Assembly: GCA_018398765.1 (NCBI GenBank)
Contig: JAHBMJ010002528.1
Location: forward strand, 17,637 to 81,636
DNA from: Chromera velia
Taxonomy: Eukaryota > Sar > Chromeraceae
Direction of reading: 5' to 3'
Length of the DNA stretch: 64,000 nucleotides
Part shown: piece by piece, positions 10,643 to 22,139 of the stretch
Layout: each line of letters begins with the position of its first letter
Numbering within the stretch: the stretch's first letter is position 1
Notes under the pieces: model-generated
Told to the model about the DNA's origin: nothing
Seen by the model: only the letters and a program-made list of their open reading frames with translations
The model's database searches: none
Program-made: the position numbers and the translations under genes

Positions 10643-11503
10643 TGTACATATAGAAGCACTTGGAATGCGGATTTGTCACCAGAATCCAGGCTCTAGTTTT
10701 TTTTTGTATGCGAAGATGAAGATGGGGCTCTTCGGAGTCTTTTTTTTATAGTCTTGAGAGGCAGCCAACTCGCTCAACCCCAGGTGTGACCGGCAGTTGA
10801 CAACAAACAACACTTGGACAACAGTTGTTGGGATTAATGCCCTGATGCTGGACAAAAGACTCCAAAGAAAAATTCATCGTGGCTTCGACAGACTACAGAA
10901 ACACATTGCAACTCGCCTGAAGCGTCCTCTAGCGAAGGGCGTACCAAGTGCTGTCACGAGCACAAGCATCCAGTGCCATCCACATGCATTCTTATATAGC
11001 TTCATCAAAACAAGCTAGTATATATATATACGTGATGCAGGATGCCACTTCCACAGGCTCCAGTGGCATGCCAGGGCCCAGCAAAAAATCGTCTAGACCA
11101 AAGCCGTTACGTTGTGGCTTGTACGGCGACTTGATCACCCGCCAAACTTGCTAGAACTGGGACTGGGAAACTAACTTCGCAATACTAAGCCCGGCCGGCA
11201 TTAATTAAGTGTACTAAGAGAATTAAGTGACAGACTGACAATACAGAGAAAGAAATAATAGACTTGCAATACAGAAATAAATAGAAGCATGCTGTACAGT
11301 CTTTGTCCATCTGTATCGCTTGAATGGAGTCCTTGGAAGTGAACTCTGACTGACAAACTTAAAGAGGTAAGGTATGATAAGTCTCCAACTAGACTACGTT
11401 CTTAGTCTAGGAGAAAATCTGACGAAAGCCTCTTATAGTATTAATCCTCAGGACCGTCTTGCAAAAAGACTGTCTGGAGTCTGGACGATGAAAGTGGGAA
11501 GAC
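10643..11503. other. Intergenic, no gene recognised
   Basis: No protein-like frame. There is a short (TA)n at about 11018-11030. The promoter region of the double-nuclease pair would lie at its left end; no core element is clear. Confidence 0.4.
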
Positions 11504-11630
11504 TATCATGCAAACAGACAGAAAGATAGAAGTGGAGAGTTCGTCATTCAAGCACGAAAGATGAAAGTGAAGAAAAGTTCAATCTTTGCATGTTCATCTT
11601 CATATATAGGAGTTCTGGTTTGTTTTTATA
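11504..11630. repeat. Short relic of the 37-38 bp minisatellite block
   Basis: This segment contains one minisatellite unit (CATGCAAACAGACAGAAAG) followed by the same right-hand border as the large array: GTCATTCAAGCA, then AAAGTTCAAT, then ATATAGGA(G/A)TTCTGG. The large array at 12.6-13.6 kb ends with the same border at 13555-13635, so the two loci are duplicates that differ in unit number. Confidence 0.7.
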
Positions 11631-11659
11631 TTATTCCACAACGACCTCCCTGAACCTAA

Positions 11660-11835
11660 CTACCGCTTGAAAGTTCAAGCCGCATTTTTAGATAACCTTG
11701 AAAGTCCACGCCGCAGGCGCGGATCATTTACAGTGTCTTGAAAGCCAAAGCCGCATATCTGGATGGTGTCTTGACTGTCTACGCTGCAGGCATGGACAGT
11801 CTCTTAAAAAACGATGCCACAGATAGAGATCATCT
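11660..11835. repeat. Degenerate tandem repeat, ~30-39 bp units
   Basis: Five diverged units each start with CTTGAAAG or a variant (near 11668, 11697, 11736, 11770 and 11803), and most are followed by a GCCGCA/GCTGCAG core. Spacing varies. No coding sense is evident. Confidence 0.5.
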
Positions 11836-12600
11836 TAATTATATTTTTTCAAGTGGCACTTAGGTTCAGAAAGGTTTCCACAACCATTCATAACTATATA
11901 TTCAAACCATTTTAAGTTCTATCATTTTTTTTTTCAAAGTTCTTTATCTATCTTTGTCAAAAGTATTCAAAATTTGGTAAATTACCCACAGTGGTACATA
12001 AATTATAACTGAAATCTCGTAAGTTTACACTTTTTTTTTTTGTTTCTATCTCTAATTTTATATGTCCTAGTAGTTTTAGGATGGAACAAATCGGCAAACT
12101 AGGTTAGATCCGCCTCTCATATATGGGGACGCGGCATGCATGAAAAAACCCTCAATCATCATTTTATATGTTCAGCTGCAAATGGGGCTTTAAATAAACG
12201 TAAGTCTTTTCGGTTTTCCTACTAAATCTCTCCCCGGCCAACAAGAATTTTACAGAAACGTAAACTCACAATGTATTGCTATGGTGAATATGTTGAAAAT
12301 TCTGCTAGAAATTCCTTGTGAGGAAGTTTTTCTTCTTTTTTGTTCAAATGTTGTAAACTCCATCCTCCATGCTCCTCCAAATGATTCTGCTTTAAATTTC
12401 ACATTTTAGAAAGGCAAAAACATTCTCTGTGGTCCAGAAAAAGCCAGCATCCAAGCATATAAAAACAGAAAAGAAAACCAAAGAATTAAATGAAACTGGA
12501 ACAGACGTTAGCTTTTGTACAGAATTATTAACCAAACGAGATTTAGAGTATATTGTTTGTTCCAATGAGGGGTCATACACGCAGATAGATAAGAAAGATG
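11836..12600. other. A+T-rich intergenic DNA
   Basis: Poly-T runs and no protein-like frame. Nothing further is supported. Confidence 0.4.
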
Positions 12601-13640
12601 AAGACTGAAAGGTCGTTATGTGAGGAGACAAGGAAGATGAAAGTGAAGCAGACTTTCTGCAAGCAGACGGGCTAGCAGATAGGATGAAACTGGAGAGGCC
12701 CTTAACATGCAGGTAAGAAAGATGGAAGCTAGCGGAAAGTAGTCATGCAAGCCGGCAAGATTGACAAAAGTGGAGAGACATCATGTTCGACAGTACACGA
12801 CAGAAGAAAGTAGAGACCCACCAAGCAAGCAAAAAAGAAAGATGGGAATATGAAAGTGGAGAAGCCGTCGTGCAAGAAGACAGAAAGAAAGATGGAAGTG
12901 GAGAGGCCGTCATACAAACAGACAGAGAGACGGAAGTGGAGAGGCCGTCATGCAAACAGACAGAAAGATGAAAGTGGAGAGCTGCCTCAGACCGTCGTGC
13001 AAACAGACAGAAAGATGGAAGTGGAGAGGCGCCATGCAAACAGACAGAAAGGTGAAAGTGGAGAGGCGCCATGCAAACAGACAGAAAGATGGAAGTGGAG
13101 AGGCTGTCATGGAAACAGACAGAAAGATGGAGGTGGAAAGGCCGTCGTGTAAACAGACAGAAAGACGAAAGTGGAGAGGCGCCATGCAAACAGACAGAAA
13201 GATGAAAATGGAGAGGCGCCATGCAAACAGACAGAAAAATAGAAGTGGAGAGGTGCCATGCAAACAGACAGAAAGACGAAAGTGAAGAGGCCATCATGCA
13301 AATAGACAGAAAGATGGAAGTGGAGAGGCTGTCGTGCAAACAGACAGAAAGATGAAAGTGGAGAGGCCGTCATGCAAACAGACAGAAAGATGAAAGTGGA
13401 GAGGCCATCATGCAAACAGACAGAAAGATGAAAGTGGAGAGGCCGCCATGCAAACAGACAAAAAGATGAAAGTGGAGAGGCTGTCATGCAAACAGACAGA
13501 AAGATGGAAGTGGAGAGGCCGTCATGCAAAGAGACAGAAAGATGGAAGTGGAGAGGCCGTCATTCAAGCAGGAAAGGTGAAAGTGGAGAGAAGTTCAATG
13601 TCTGCGTGTTTATCTTTATATAGGACTTCTGGCCTGAAGA
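12601..13640. repeat. 37-38 bp minisatellite array, about 20 units
   Basis: The consensus core is CATGCAAACAGACAGAAAGA followed by TGAAAGTGGAGAGGC. Units are well conserved from about 12845 to 13580 and decayed from 12601 to 12845. Because the unit length is mostly not a multiple of three, all frames stay open on both strands and give artificial Ser/Cys/Leu/Phe or Lys/Arg/Glu-rich proteins. There are no unique spacers, so this is not a CRISPR array. Confidence 0.85.
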
Positions 13641-14330
13641 TTTGATTCTCTCACCACGTATCCAGACAGAAGCTTGATTAAACTGTGCATGCAGAGTTCA
13701 CTAATTCTTGTAGCAAGGTCAGTCAAAAAGCTGCTGCTTAGCTGCATGCACAGATGCAGGATTAAATGCAAATTTGGACCTACTGGTAGGCCTGTTACCT
13801 CCATCCTCCAGATGTACAGGAGAATATACAGCTATATCTGTCCCATACCAGTTCTTTTTTGCCATCGAAGATCCTATAGCTTAATTGAATGCATTTGCAT
13901 ACATGGCCGAGATCGATCTTGTGCCCATATATTGGTGTCCTGCACATATTGCTTGAGGGGCACGTTTTTCTCTTCACGCGCGCGCGTTACCCGTTGACCC
14001 AGGTCGCGGGGGTGTACAGATCTAGATAAGAACCGAGGCCCTGGGCCCCGGCATACACCCAACTAGTTGGGTGAGTGCCTCGGGGGGCATCAGTGGTTTG
14101 AATTAAGATCGATCCCGCGCGCGCGAGTGTCTCGACCGTGCATGTTTATGCAAGTCTCTCAGGGCCCTCAGGCCGGGCTGAGCTGCCCTCCGAGGCGAAA
14201 TGTATATTGCCTCGGGGGGCAGCTCAGCTCTGCTGAGATCAGCCGAGAGGCCCTGAGATTGCATGCTCGCATATGCAGGATACCTCCTTTAGAGGTATGT
14301 CGGGGCCCTGAATAAAGAGGCTAAGTCTGA
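13641..14330. repeat. Composite dispersed repeat
   Basis: This block holds copies of three stretches seen at the left edge of the window: 14210-14275 matches 1409-1475 directly, about 14055-14085 matches 3478-3508 inverted, and about 13935-13960 matches 1546-1570 inverted. Positions 14168-14205 carry an inverted partial copy of the following 14210-14260, so the block can fold on itself. No coding function was recognised. Confidence 0.65.
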
Positions 14331-14566
14331 TACGTGCGTCGAAGTTGAAATTCTTGAAAGGGGATTAGAACGGATTCTACCTATAATGCACATACACTAT
14401 CGATTGGAGTACTACCTAAATTTTTATAAACGTATTTGATAACATTGAAACAATTAAAGACTGCGACATTATTTTTTTTTCTTCTTGTATCTTGTTAGAG
14501 CAAAATTTAATAAGATGCAGAGCTTAGCAGAGCTGTACAGAGTTGTTATAGTTAATATCAAATAAT

Positions 14567-16334
14567 GATTAATTGATTGATTGATTGATGCCAAACCCTA
14601 GGTGGAGTTAGAACTCCCGGGTGGCGCATACATGCATGGGTCTGTTCAATTATACCAGCTGCAAGCTAAGTGGACGACAGTTATTCGAACTTAATCTAAT
14701 CAATCATTTACTACAATATGGTGAGAAATCATAAAAAGGAGAGAGGGTTGAGAGCGCAAGAACGATGTGATGAACTTGCGAACCCCCAGATCAGAAAAGA
14801 AGGCGGATACAAAGGGTGAGTCATAACGAGTGAAGCGGTCTGATTGAATTAATGCCAACCACTGCAAAAAGCCTTGTTTGGCAGTCTATCGGGGGCAGAC
14901 AGAGAGCCGATAAATAAAATCATCTACACACCGGCAGCCGGTTTCATAGGTGCACAGCTTTCTATCAGAGCAACCTACAGGTAGCCCACTTTGCCCGCCC
15001 ATCGGATTGTATGTCAGCATACGCAAAAAAGAAAAGATCGAGCCATCCATAACCAATAGGGTAGAACGGGGAAGGGCAGAGACGGAAGGAACACCGGAGG
15101 ACGACTTGCTGCACAGGAGGAAGACAAACATATGGCGGGAGGACGGGAAGTCGCACTGCAGAGGGGTGAGTCTAGTAAGGAGGGGAAAGTGAGAAGAAGA
15201 TTGCCCATCATCCTCAGAAGCCTTCATGCATTCCTTTGCAACTGTCTGTCTCACCTTGCCCTTGAAGAAAAGTGAGCCAGTGCCTTGTGCCCTACGACCA
15301 TTCTGCCCGCGTTGGGAAGACAAATCGGGCTCGACCCTCAGCGGGCGGACAGAAATCAAATCAGCCTAACGAAGCAGCCTGTCTATAGATCTTATGAATT
15401 GTTGGCAGCAGTTATTCTTCCAGGCATGCAACATGGCTGCAGGAATAGTGTGTGTTGTGATGGAAAAAGAGTGCCACCAGTCAGCTACGCGGGAGCAGAG
15501 AAGGGCTTTGCAAGGAAGAAGACTAAGGATGCAAAGAGAGGGCAGGCGGAGGCTGCGAGCAGACAAATAACCACACCGAAGCTGCAAAGCATCAAGAACG
15601 AGCAGGCTTGCATCCCGCACTGGCAGACATTCAAGGCAGTAGAGTGCTACGGGGGTCCAGCAAGCTCTAAAGACTGTTACCTGCGCGTCAATGCTGAGCG
15701 GGCCCATGCTCGCAATCAACCCAATTATCCCTCCCAGAGCCCGCGAAGCAGAAGCAATACGGGACTCAATTGTCTTGTTCAAGCACCCCCCTTCAAAGAA
15801 AACACACCCCAGATATTTGTATTGAGATGTCCATTCAACTTCCCTCCCACCATACATGACTCTACCTGCAGACTGCCCCAGAGCCAAGGCAGACAGACGC
15901 AAGATTTTCGTCTTTTTTAAGTTTACAGTCAATCCCCATTCCTTGCAATACCCTTCCAAGGCTGAGAACTTCTTTTGCAGATCTGAGACGGAATAAGCAA
16001 GGAAACAGAGATCATCCGCATACCCCAGACTGCCTAAGATACAGTTGTCAAGAAGGACAGGTTCGGGCTCTCTCTTAGGCTCCTCGACGCTGCCCTCTCC
16101 CATTTTGCTGTCTAACCATCCTGCTCCCTCTGCTTCTCTATCTGCGGCCCCCTCGTTCTTACTAGCTGAACATATACGGGGAAGGTCATTGATATAAATA
16201 AAAAAGAGAATGGGAGAGAGAGCATCACCTTGCTTTACCCCAGCGCCCTCCCGAAAACGCAAAGAGTCCCCGTCTACCTTTCCCCAGACCTCCCTGTACA
16301 TTTTACATATCATACACACATCTGCCTCACACAC
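14567..16334 (-). mobile_element. Non-LTR retrotransposon A, 5'-truncated
   Basis: A single minus frame from 16334 to 14886 is broken only by TAG at 15366-15368. It holds the palm and thumb of a non-LTR reverse transcriptase: GVKQGDALSP, then LGYADDLCF with an intact catalytic YADD, then WGLTVNLKKTK and YKYLGCVFFEGG. A C-terminal Cys/His knuckle ends in VDDFIYRLSVC. The element starts inside the RT, so the endonuclease and fingers are missing (5' truncation, usual for this class). The 3' end is probably the (ATCA)n tail at 14567-14592. It is the closest of the three copies to having catalytic residues intact, but it is truncated and has a stop. Confidence 0.8.
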
Positions 16335-16839
16335 ACCTATTTAAAATATAATAAAATATAAACATACTAAAATACAATCAAAATTCCTCTCTCTCATCAA
16401 AATTCATAGTTTTTATTTTCTTTCTAATTTCATTCGTTGTCCTTAATAAAAATTTTTAGTTTAAGTTCAATTTACTGCAGAATTGAGCAATGCAAATTTG
16501 TTGAATCACTGCAAAATTTATTATAGCTAACTCATTCATCCATCCATCCATTTATTTATATATAACTATAGATCAGTGTTTATGTTTGGTTGCTAGCTTG
16601 GTTGACTTAAAGAATGACCTTTGCATCTCTGTCTGCCATATTTAAATGAAGTTTAAAAGTTGTTTCATGCTGTATGGCGGGTATACCTTCAAAAAAATTT
16701 ATGACAGGCGGCACAGCAATGACTGAAAACGAACTTGAGCTAGAATTTTGGGAAAGAAAAAGAAATATGTTAACAAACATGAACCAGCCAGTCCGATCCA
16801 GTTGACACACAGCTATGAAAGAGATGGAGCAGACATGAA
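16335..16839. other. A+T-rich intergenic DNA
   Basis: No supported gene. A short CATC/TTTA repeat lies near 16535-16560. Confidence 0.4.
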
Positions 16840-17270
16840 GCAAAGCGACATGAAACAGAAAGGCAGGCAGACATGAAGGAAAGGGGCAGGCAGATATGAT
16901 AGAGAGAAGTAGGCAGACATGAAGAAGGAAGGCAGGGAAACACGCGGGAGAGAGTCAGGCAAACATGGGGGAAAGACACAGGCAAACATGAGGAAAAAAG
17001 GCAGGAAAACACAGACAGACAAGAAGGAGACAGACAGGTAAGGAGAAGACAGGAATTAAGGCAGGAAGGAGAAAGGCAGGAAAGAAGGAGATCAGCAGGC
17101 AAAAAGGAGAGAGATGGGCAAGAAGGAGATAGGCAGGTAAGAAGAGAGGCAGATAAGAAGGAGACAGGCAGGAAAGAAGGAAACAGGCAGGCAAGAAGGA
17201 GAGAGGCGGGCAAGAAAGAGACGAACAGGCAAGAAAAAGACAGCCTCGCAAGAAGAAGAGAGGGGAGGTG
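16840..17270. repeat. Purine-rich minisatellite (AGGCAG/AAGAAGGAG)
   Basis: Irregular units of about 18-25 bases built from GGCAGGCA, AAGAAGGAG and GACAGGCAGG. Minus-strand frames over it give Leu/Ser/Cys-rich artificial proteins. It directly precedes the first recognisable part of retrotransposon B. Confidence 0.7.
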
Positions 17271-17279
17271 ACAGGGACA

Positions 17280-18505
17280 ATAAGCTCCTTGACAGATTCA
17301 GCTCCATGTTGGATATAAAACTGGAGAAGCAGACCGAAGACCATATGGCCTCCATGGAGCGCCTCCTGGAGCCGATCAGGGACACTGTCAGGCTCGATGG
17401 GCTCTCCCTTGAGGTTGCGGAAGGGAAAAAGCACATGAACCATCTTGATAGGGAGGTGGCAGAAATTAAAACTAGACTCCAGGAAGTGAGAGAAAGTCCC
17501 CCCGACAACACAAAAGCAGCCATTGCAGAAGAAGAGAGGAAGAGGGCGAGAAAGATTTAGAGGCTCTTCATTAAAGAGCGGGGCTCAGGGTACTACAAAA
17601 AGCTCACACAGTTCTTTATTCATGCGGCAATCTGTCCCAAGGTCACCAATATGAAGGCGGACGATGCAAAGCAGTACAGAACGGCCCTGAACTCGGCCTA
17701 GGAACTCGGCAGTCACGAGTGCTAAATCATTCCGGTACCTTCCCAAGCCAGGTGATACCCACCCCCCTTCCGAACCGAAGATTTGTGTTGTCTTCGACTG
17801 CCAGTGGCAGTGCGTTTCAAACACGGAACACCTCGATCACCTCTTCAACACTGAGAGGTACCTTAAAGCCAAAGATGGCACGATCTTCTACTGCTGAGAG
17901 CCGAGAACTGAGCAGCAAAAGTTGAAGGCAAAGACCCGATGGGCATTGAGTATGGTGGCGGACCCCCAAAACAACTCCTCAGAGAGGGTGAGAGAAGCCA
18001 CTGACTTTTTACGCTCAATTGGCCATATTGTCAGCATGACCAGTCCACAGCCTGCTTCACTAAGAGGCCAGATCAGAGGGAGGGACGACTCGAGAGCACC
18101 TCCCTCGGCTGCTCTCCCTGAGAGACGTAGTAGGACTGGGGGGGATGGGGCTAACGGCCCCGCTCAGACTTCCGCCTGAAACGGCAGGTCAAGGGGAGGG
18201 GCTCAGGGAACCCCCTTCTCTGCACGATCGTTTGAGTGGTTTCCAGGAAGGAGTGAAGAGCTGAGGCGTATGCTGAGTGAGAGAGAGGAAATGAAAGAGA
18301 AGATTGAAGCTTGGATGAGAGAAATCTGGGGGTTTGAAGAGCAGATAGAAGAAATCAAAAGATTGGGGGAGGTGGAGGCCCGTGAAAAAGCAATGAACTA
18401 TGTTCTTCATACGTTGGAGCGGGAGGGTTGGTTAGAAAAAATGAGGAGACAGGGGGATACTAGGTCAGTGGGTTTGGGGGGCGGGGGGCGGGAAAGGACG
18501 TAGCC
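17280..18505 (+). pseudogene. ORF1-like coiled-coil pieces of element B
   Basis: Frame 17280-17560 gives a charged coiled coil (LEVAEGKKHMNHLDREVAEI). Frame 17922-18179 continues with a Ser/Arg-rich stretch. Frame 18270-18503 gives a second coiled coil (REEMKEKIEAWMREIW). Non-LTR ORF1 proteins often start with such helices and bind RNA. No RRM or zinc knuckle is visible in these pieces. Assignment to element B rests on position and strand. Confidence 0.45.
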
Positions 18506-19361
18506 AGTCGTTGTCTCGAACGCCTTCTCAGCCTTAGCTGAGGACGGAGAGAGACCGGCCTCTATGAGGAGGGAAGAGGCAGAGAGATGTATGACCGGCT
18601 GGGGCACCGCAGCGATGCCGGTAAGCGGGAACGGGCAGGGTAGCAGACTTTCGCTTTTATCTCTCTCCTGTTTTCGCATGTTGATTCAATGTTTCTTTTT
18701 CTCCCTTTTTCGTCTGTTCAGGGGGCAGCCTAGCTACCACAGGATAGGAGACGCCTCGGGTCGCCGCGGGGTCGCTGCGAGTGAGCGGGGAAGGGGGAAG
18801 GGCAGGCAGGTAAAGAAAGCGAGAAGGGGGAGGTCTCTTTATGTAACACGGGAAGGAAAAGATACAAGAAGCACTCCGTTGCCCTCTGAGAAATCAAGCT
18901 TCAATGGGTCTCTCTCTTAACTAGCCTCATTTTCATTCTTCATATTGCCTTTTCTTGTTTTGCTCAGCTACAGTCTCTCCTTTAGCTCATTTTTCATACG
19001 TGTTACATCCGTCTTTCTTTGTTTAATTTGTGCATATTGCATGCCTATTTATTTGTATGGTCACTCTCTCGCACTCTGGTTTCTTTTATACTGGAGGGAC
19101 TCTTGGTTGCCTTCCTTTTTCTTTTGCTGGATCTTTTCCTCTTCTTTTATTTCTTATTTTGGTTTGGCGTCCCTTTTTATTCTTATCTCTTTGGCTTGTT
19201 TTCCCTCTTTTCTGATCTCTTTTTTAGGGGTGGGGGGTGGAAAAGGGAATCAGGCGATGGGAGGAGTAGGAAGGAAGGAAAGTAGAGGGAACACAACGAG
19301 ACGAGGAGAGAAAGGAAGAGGAGGCAAGAGATAGGGAGGGAGTGAGAAAAAAGGAAGGAGC

Positions 19362-19610
19362 GTGGATGGAGGAGGTGGGAATGACTCGGGTTCTCCGAGA
19401 AATGCAGAGAAAAGAAAGGTGGAAACGCCACAGTGCTGTAAGAGCAGCTGTGCAGCGAAGAGCACCTGCATGGGCTGTGGATGCGCCAGGGAAGGGAGGG
19501 CATGCAACAATTATTCATTAGGTAGACAAGGGAAATGCATGAACTCATATGGTTATACAGGAAAGCTTAACCAGACGGGAAAAAGAGGCCGTCCTAAGAA
19601 TGCTCCCTGC
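19362..19610 (+). pseudogene. Cys-rich (CXC-like) segment of element B
   Basis: The frame contains QCCKSSC, STCMGCGC, GRACNNY and GKCMN. The Cys spacing (CC-x3-C-x5-C-x2-C-x-C-x6-C-x10-C) recalls CXC/tesmin-type DNA-binding motifs and the Cys-rich modules carried by some retrotransposons. It is followed by GKRGRPKN, an AT-hook-like basic motif. Both suggest a DNA- or chromatin-binding role; family membership is an inference. Confidence 0.45.
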
Positions 19611-19765
19611 TCTTCTTCACCTTCCTCTTCTCCTTCTTCTTCTTCTTCTTCTTCTTCTTGAAAAGTTCTTCTTCTTCTTCTTCTTCTTCTTCTTCTTCTT
19701 CTTCTTCTTCTTCTTCTCCTTCTTCTTCTTCTTCTTCCTCTTCCTCTTCTTCTTCTTCTTCTTCT

Positions 19766-19800
<35 letters not shown>

Positions 19801-19816
19801 TTCTTCTCTTTCTTCT

Positions 19817-19848
<32 letters not shown>

Positions 19849-19950
19849 TTGAAAAGTTCTTCTTCTTCTTCTTCTTCTTCTTCTTCTTCTCCTTCTTCTT
19901 CTTCTTCTTCTTCTTCTTCCTCTTCCTCTTCTTCTTCTTCTTCTTCTTCT

Positions 19951-19997
<47 letters not shown>

Positions 19998-20034
19998 TTC
20001 TCTTTCTTCTTCTTCTTCTTCTTCTTCTTCTTCT

Positions 20035-20081
<47 letters not shown>

Positions 20082-20118
20082 TTCTTCTTCTTCTTCTTCT
20101 TCTTCTTCTTCTTCTTCT

Positions 20119-20165
<47 letters not shown>

Positions 20166-20200
20166 TTCTTCTTCTTCTTCTCCTTCTTCTTCTTCTTCTT
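19611..20200 (+). repeat. 590-bp TTC/CTT tract encoding poly-Ser
   Basis: An almost pure pyrimidine triplet repeat with TCC and CTC interruptions. Two GAAAAG breaks at about 19660 and 19851 are followed by similar interruption patterns, so a block of about 191 bp appears duplicated. The frame shifts across it: the Cys-rich frame upstream differs from the chromodomain frame downstream. It would give poly-Ser, poly-Phe or poly-Leu according to frame. Long homopurine/homopyrimidine tracts of this kind can form triplex DNA. Confidence 0.9.
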
Positions 20201-20420
20201 TTGTACCTTCAGCCTCCTTTGGTATTGTGGGTTACTGGAGATTGCATAGGGGGGCCAGGCTGTTTCAATTAAAATGGAGGGGACAGGAGAAGACAGAATG
20301 GATCAGAAAGAGTGATTTTATGAAAGGAAAGGAAAGACAAGAATTGGAGGAGAGGCGGAAAGTAATCATCGAATACTGGAAAGTGAGAAGGGAAGTCTTA
20401 GAGCAAAAGAGAAACAGGAA
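20200..20420 (+). pseudogene. Chromodomain-like segment of element B
   Basis: After the Ser tract the frame reads FGIVGYWRLHRG, then FQLKWRGQEKTEWI, then a helix ending KVIIEYWK. This matches the chromodomain plan: beta strands, a K-W-x-G core, an aromatic near T-(E)-W, and the C-terminal helix ending in E-Y-W. Chromodomains bind methylated histone tails and in chromoviruses guide integration to heterochromatin. The frame runs straight on into the endonuclease start, which ties it to the non-LTR element. Confidence 0.55.
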
Positions 20421-20449
20421 GTATGTATTTATATGTAGACCAAAGAATA

Positions 20450-21385
20450 ACCTCCGTTTTGCTTTTGTCAACGTTAGAGGTTTCGGGACCAAGATAGAGA
20501 GGGGCCTAGAGAGGGGCAGCCTCCTCACATGGCTAGACCGTCAGGATGCAGACGTTGTTGGCTTAACAGAAACATAACATCCCTCTTCAGAGATTGCACT
20601 TGGGGGTTGGAGAGGGATAAATTGGTGCCACAGAGAATGGAAGAGACGCAAGATGAATGTTAAAGTAGCCTGTGCTGACAGAGCGGCACGCTCGGGAGGG
20701 GTTTGCATGCTGATCCGGTCAGAGAGATAGAGGGAGCTGAGACCGGAATTCGAGCTCCTCGGTCCTAGCATCGGGAGGGTAATAATTCACACAGCAGGGC
20801 GCAGACTACATATGTTTGAGGTCTACCTCCCGAGGGGATGGTCCAACCACAAAAACAACGAGACGAAGGAACTCTTGTCTGATGTTCTTTTGGCAGTGCC
20901 TCTAGGGGAACCCAGGGTAGTCATAGAAGACTTCAACTCCCACACGGGGTCCATGGTGCCGACGGGTCTTCACTGGAGCAGAGAGGCTCTGATCAACAAA
21001 AGAGATGGGAACCAGCCCGAGGAGGAACCGCCTCCTCTCTTCCGCAGAGAGATAGAATGCATGTAGTCAGTCAACCCTATGGGGAGGGAATTAATTAATC
21101 TCTGTATAAAATATAACCTTTTTGTTATGAATTGAATGAAAAGGCTTTCAGAAGGGTAAGATTTTCATTTTTTGGGCTCATGCACTTGTAAATCAAAAGC
21201 AACAGGAAGGGAAGCATCCGTTGTTGACTACACTCTCATTGACCCTTTCCTGCTCTCCTCTCTTTCTAACTGGAAAGTGGATTTTGACGACATTCTTTCT
21301 ACTGGAACGGTAGCCAGTGGGCACGATCACGCGTTCATCTCCTTTTCTCTTTCATGTTCTTCTCTTAAATCTGCGGGAAAGAAAG
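20450..21385 (+). pseudogene. APE-type endonuclease domain of element B, broken
   Basis: The start is typical (FVNVRGFGTKIE, DADVVGLTET). Later motifs are IEDFNSHTG, normally GDFN(A/S)H, then SVVDYTLIDP, then SGHDHAFISF. At least four in-frame stops interrupt the domain (after GLTET, after LIRSER, after IECM, and near 21130-21160). The domain would nick target DNA to prime reverse transcription. The G-to-E change in the GDFN motif and the stops make it inactive. Confidence 0.7.
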
Positions 21386-22139
21386 ACGATCATCCTTGTC
21401 TCCTTCCTTGTTGCCCTCAGAGTCTCTTTCAGTCAGCACGTATGGAAGCAGGAACTGATCATGACTTGCTGCCAATTACAGCAGTGGTTAAAGAATTCGC
21501 TGAACGGACATTGGGGGGGTTATGGGACCACCATACAGAAGTTGAGCCTTTTGATGAGCCTCCTCCTACCCCTCTACCTCCACCCGATTCCTACCCTTCC
21601 CTTCTTTCCCCTTCAACTTCCATGTTCCATCTGGAGGGGAAGCCAAACGGCCACCCCAAAGGAATCAGAGAAAGCTTGCAAGCTCTTGTTTCTGCCTGGG
21701 GTAGAGTGCTTGTAGGGCCTGTAAAGCAGACAAAAAGAGGCAAAAGGCAAGGGAGGGGGTCCAAGGAAGGAAGGCGGTCATTCAATAAGAGAGAGGGATG
21801 GTGGGATGATGAGTATCAAAATGTGCATGAGGAGTTAAAGAGAGCGACCAAAGAATCAAAGGAAGCGACGGACTAAGAGACGAGGGAAAGAGAGGGGGAG
21901 AATATGACACGGCTTCTCAGGAAGAGAAAAGAAATCTTTAGAAAGAAAAGAGCAAGGCATTAGAAAGCTGAGAGAGAGATGGTGTTAGGAAATGGTGAGA
22001 AAGGAGCTGCTGTATGATCCTCTTTTTCTGTGGAAGCAGTGAAGGAAGGTATCAGGGGGGGGAAATGCAAGACCAACAGCCAGAAAATTCTCGAACCATT
22101 GGGCAGGGGTCTTTGATGGGGAGGGGGACCTGCCTGAAT

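Noticed and set aside
12743-13529. Overlapping repeat-rich proteins (SFCLFA, KQTERRKW)
   Set aside because: All come from the 37-38 bp minisatellite, which stays open in every frame; there are no start context, splice sites or family features.
12845-13580. Possible CRISPR array
   Set aside because: Units abut directly with no unique spacers, there are no cas genes, and the genome is eukaryotic.
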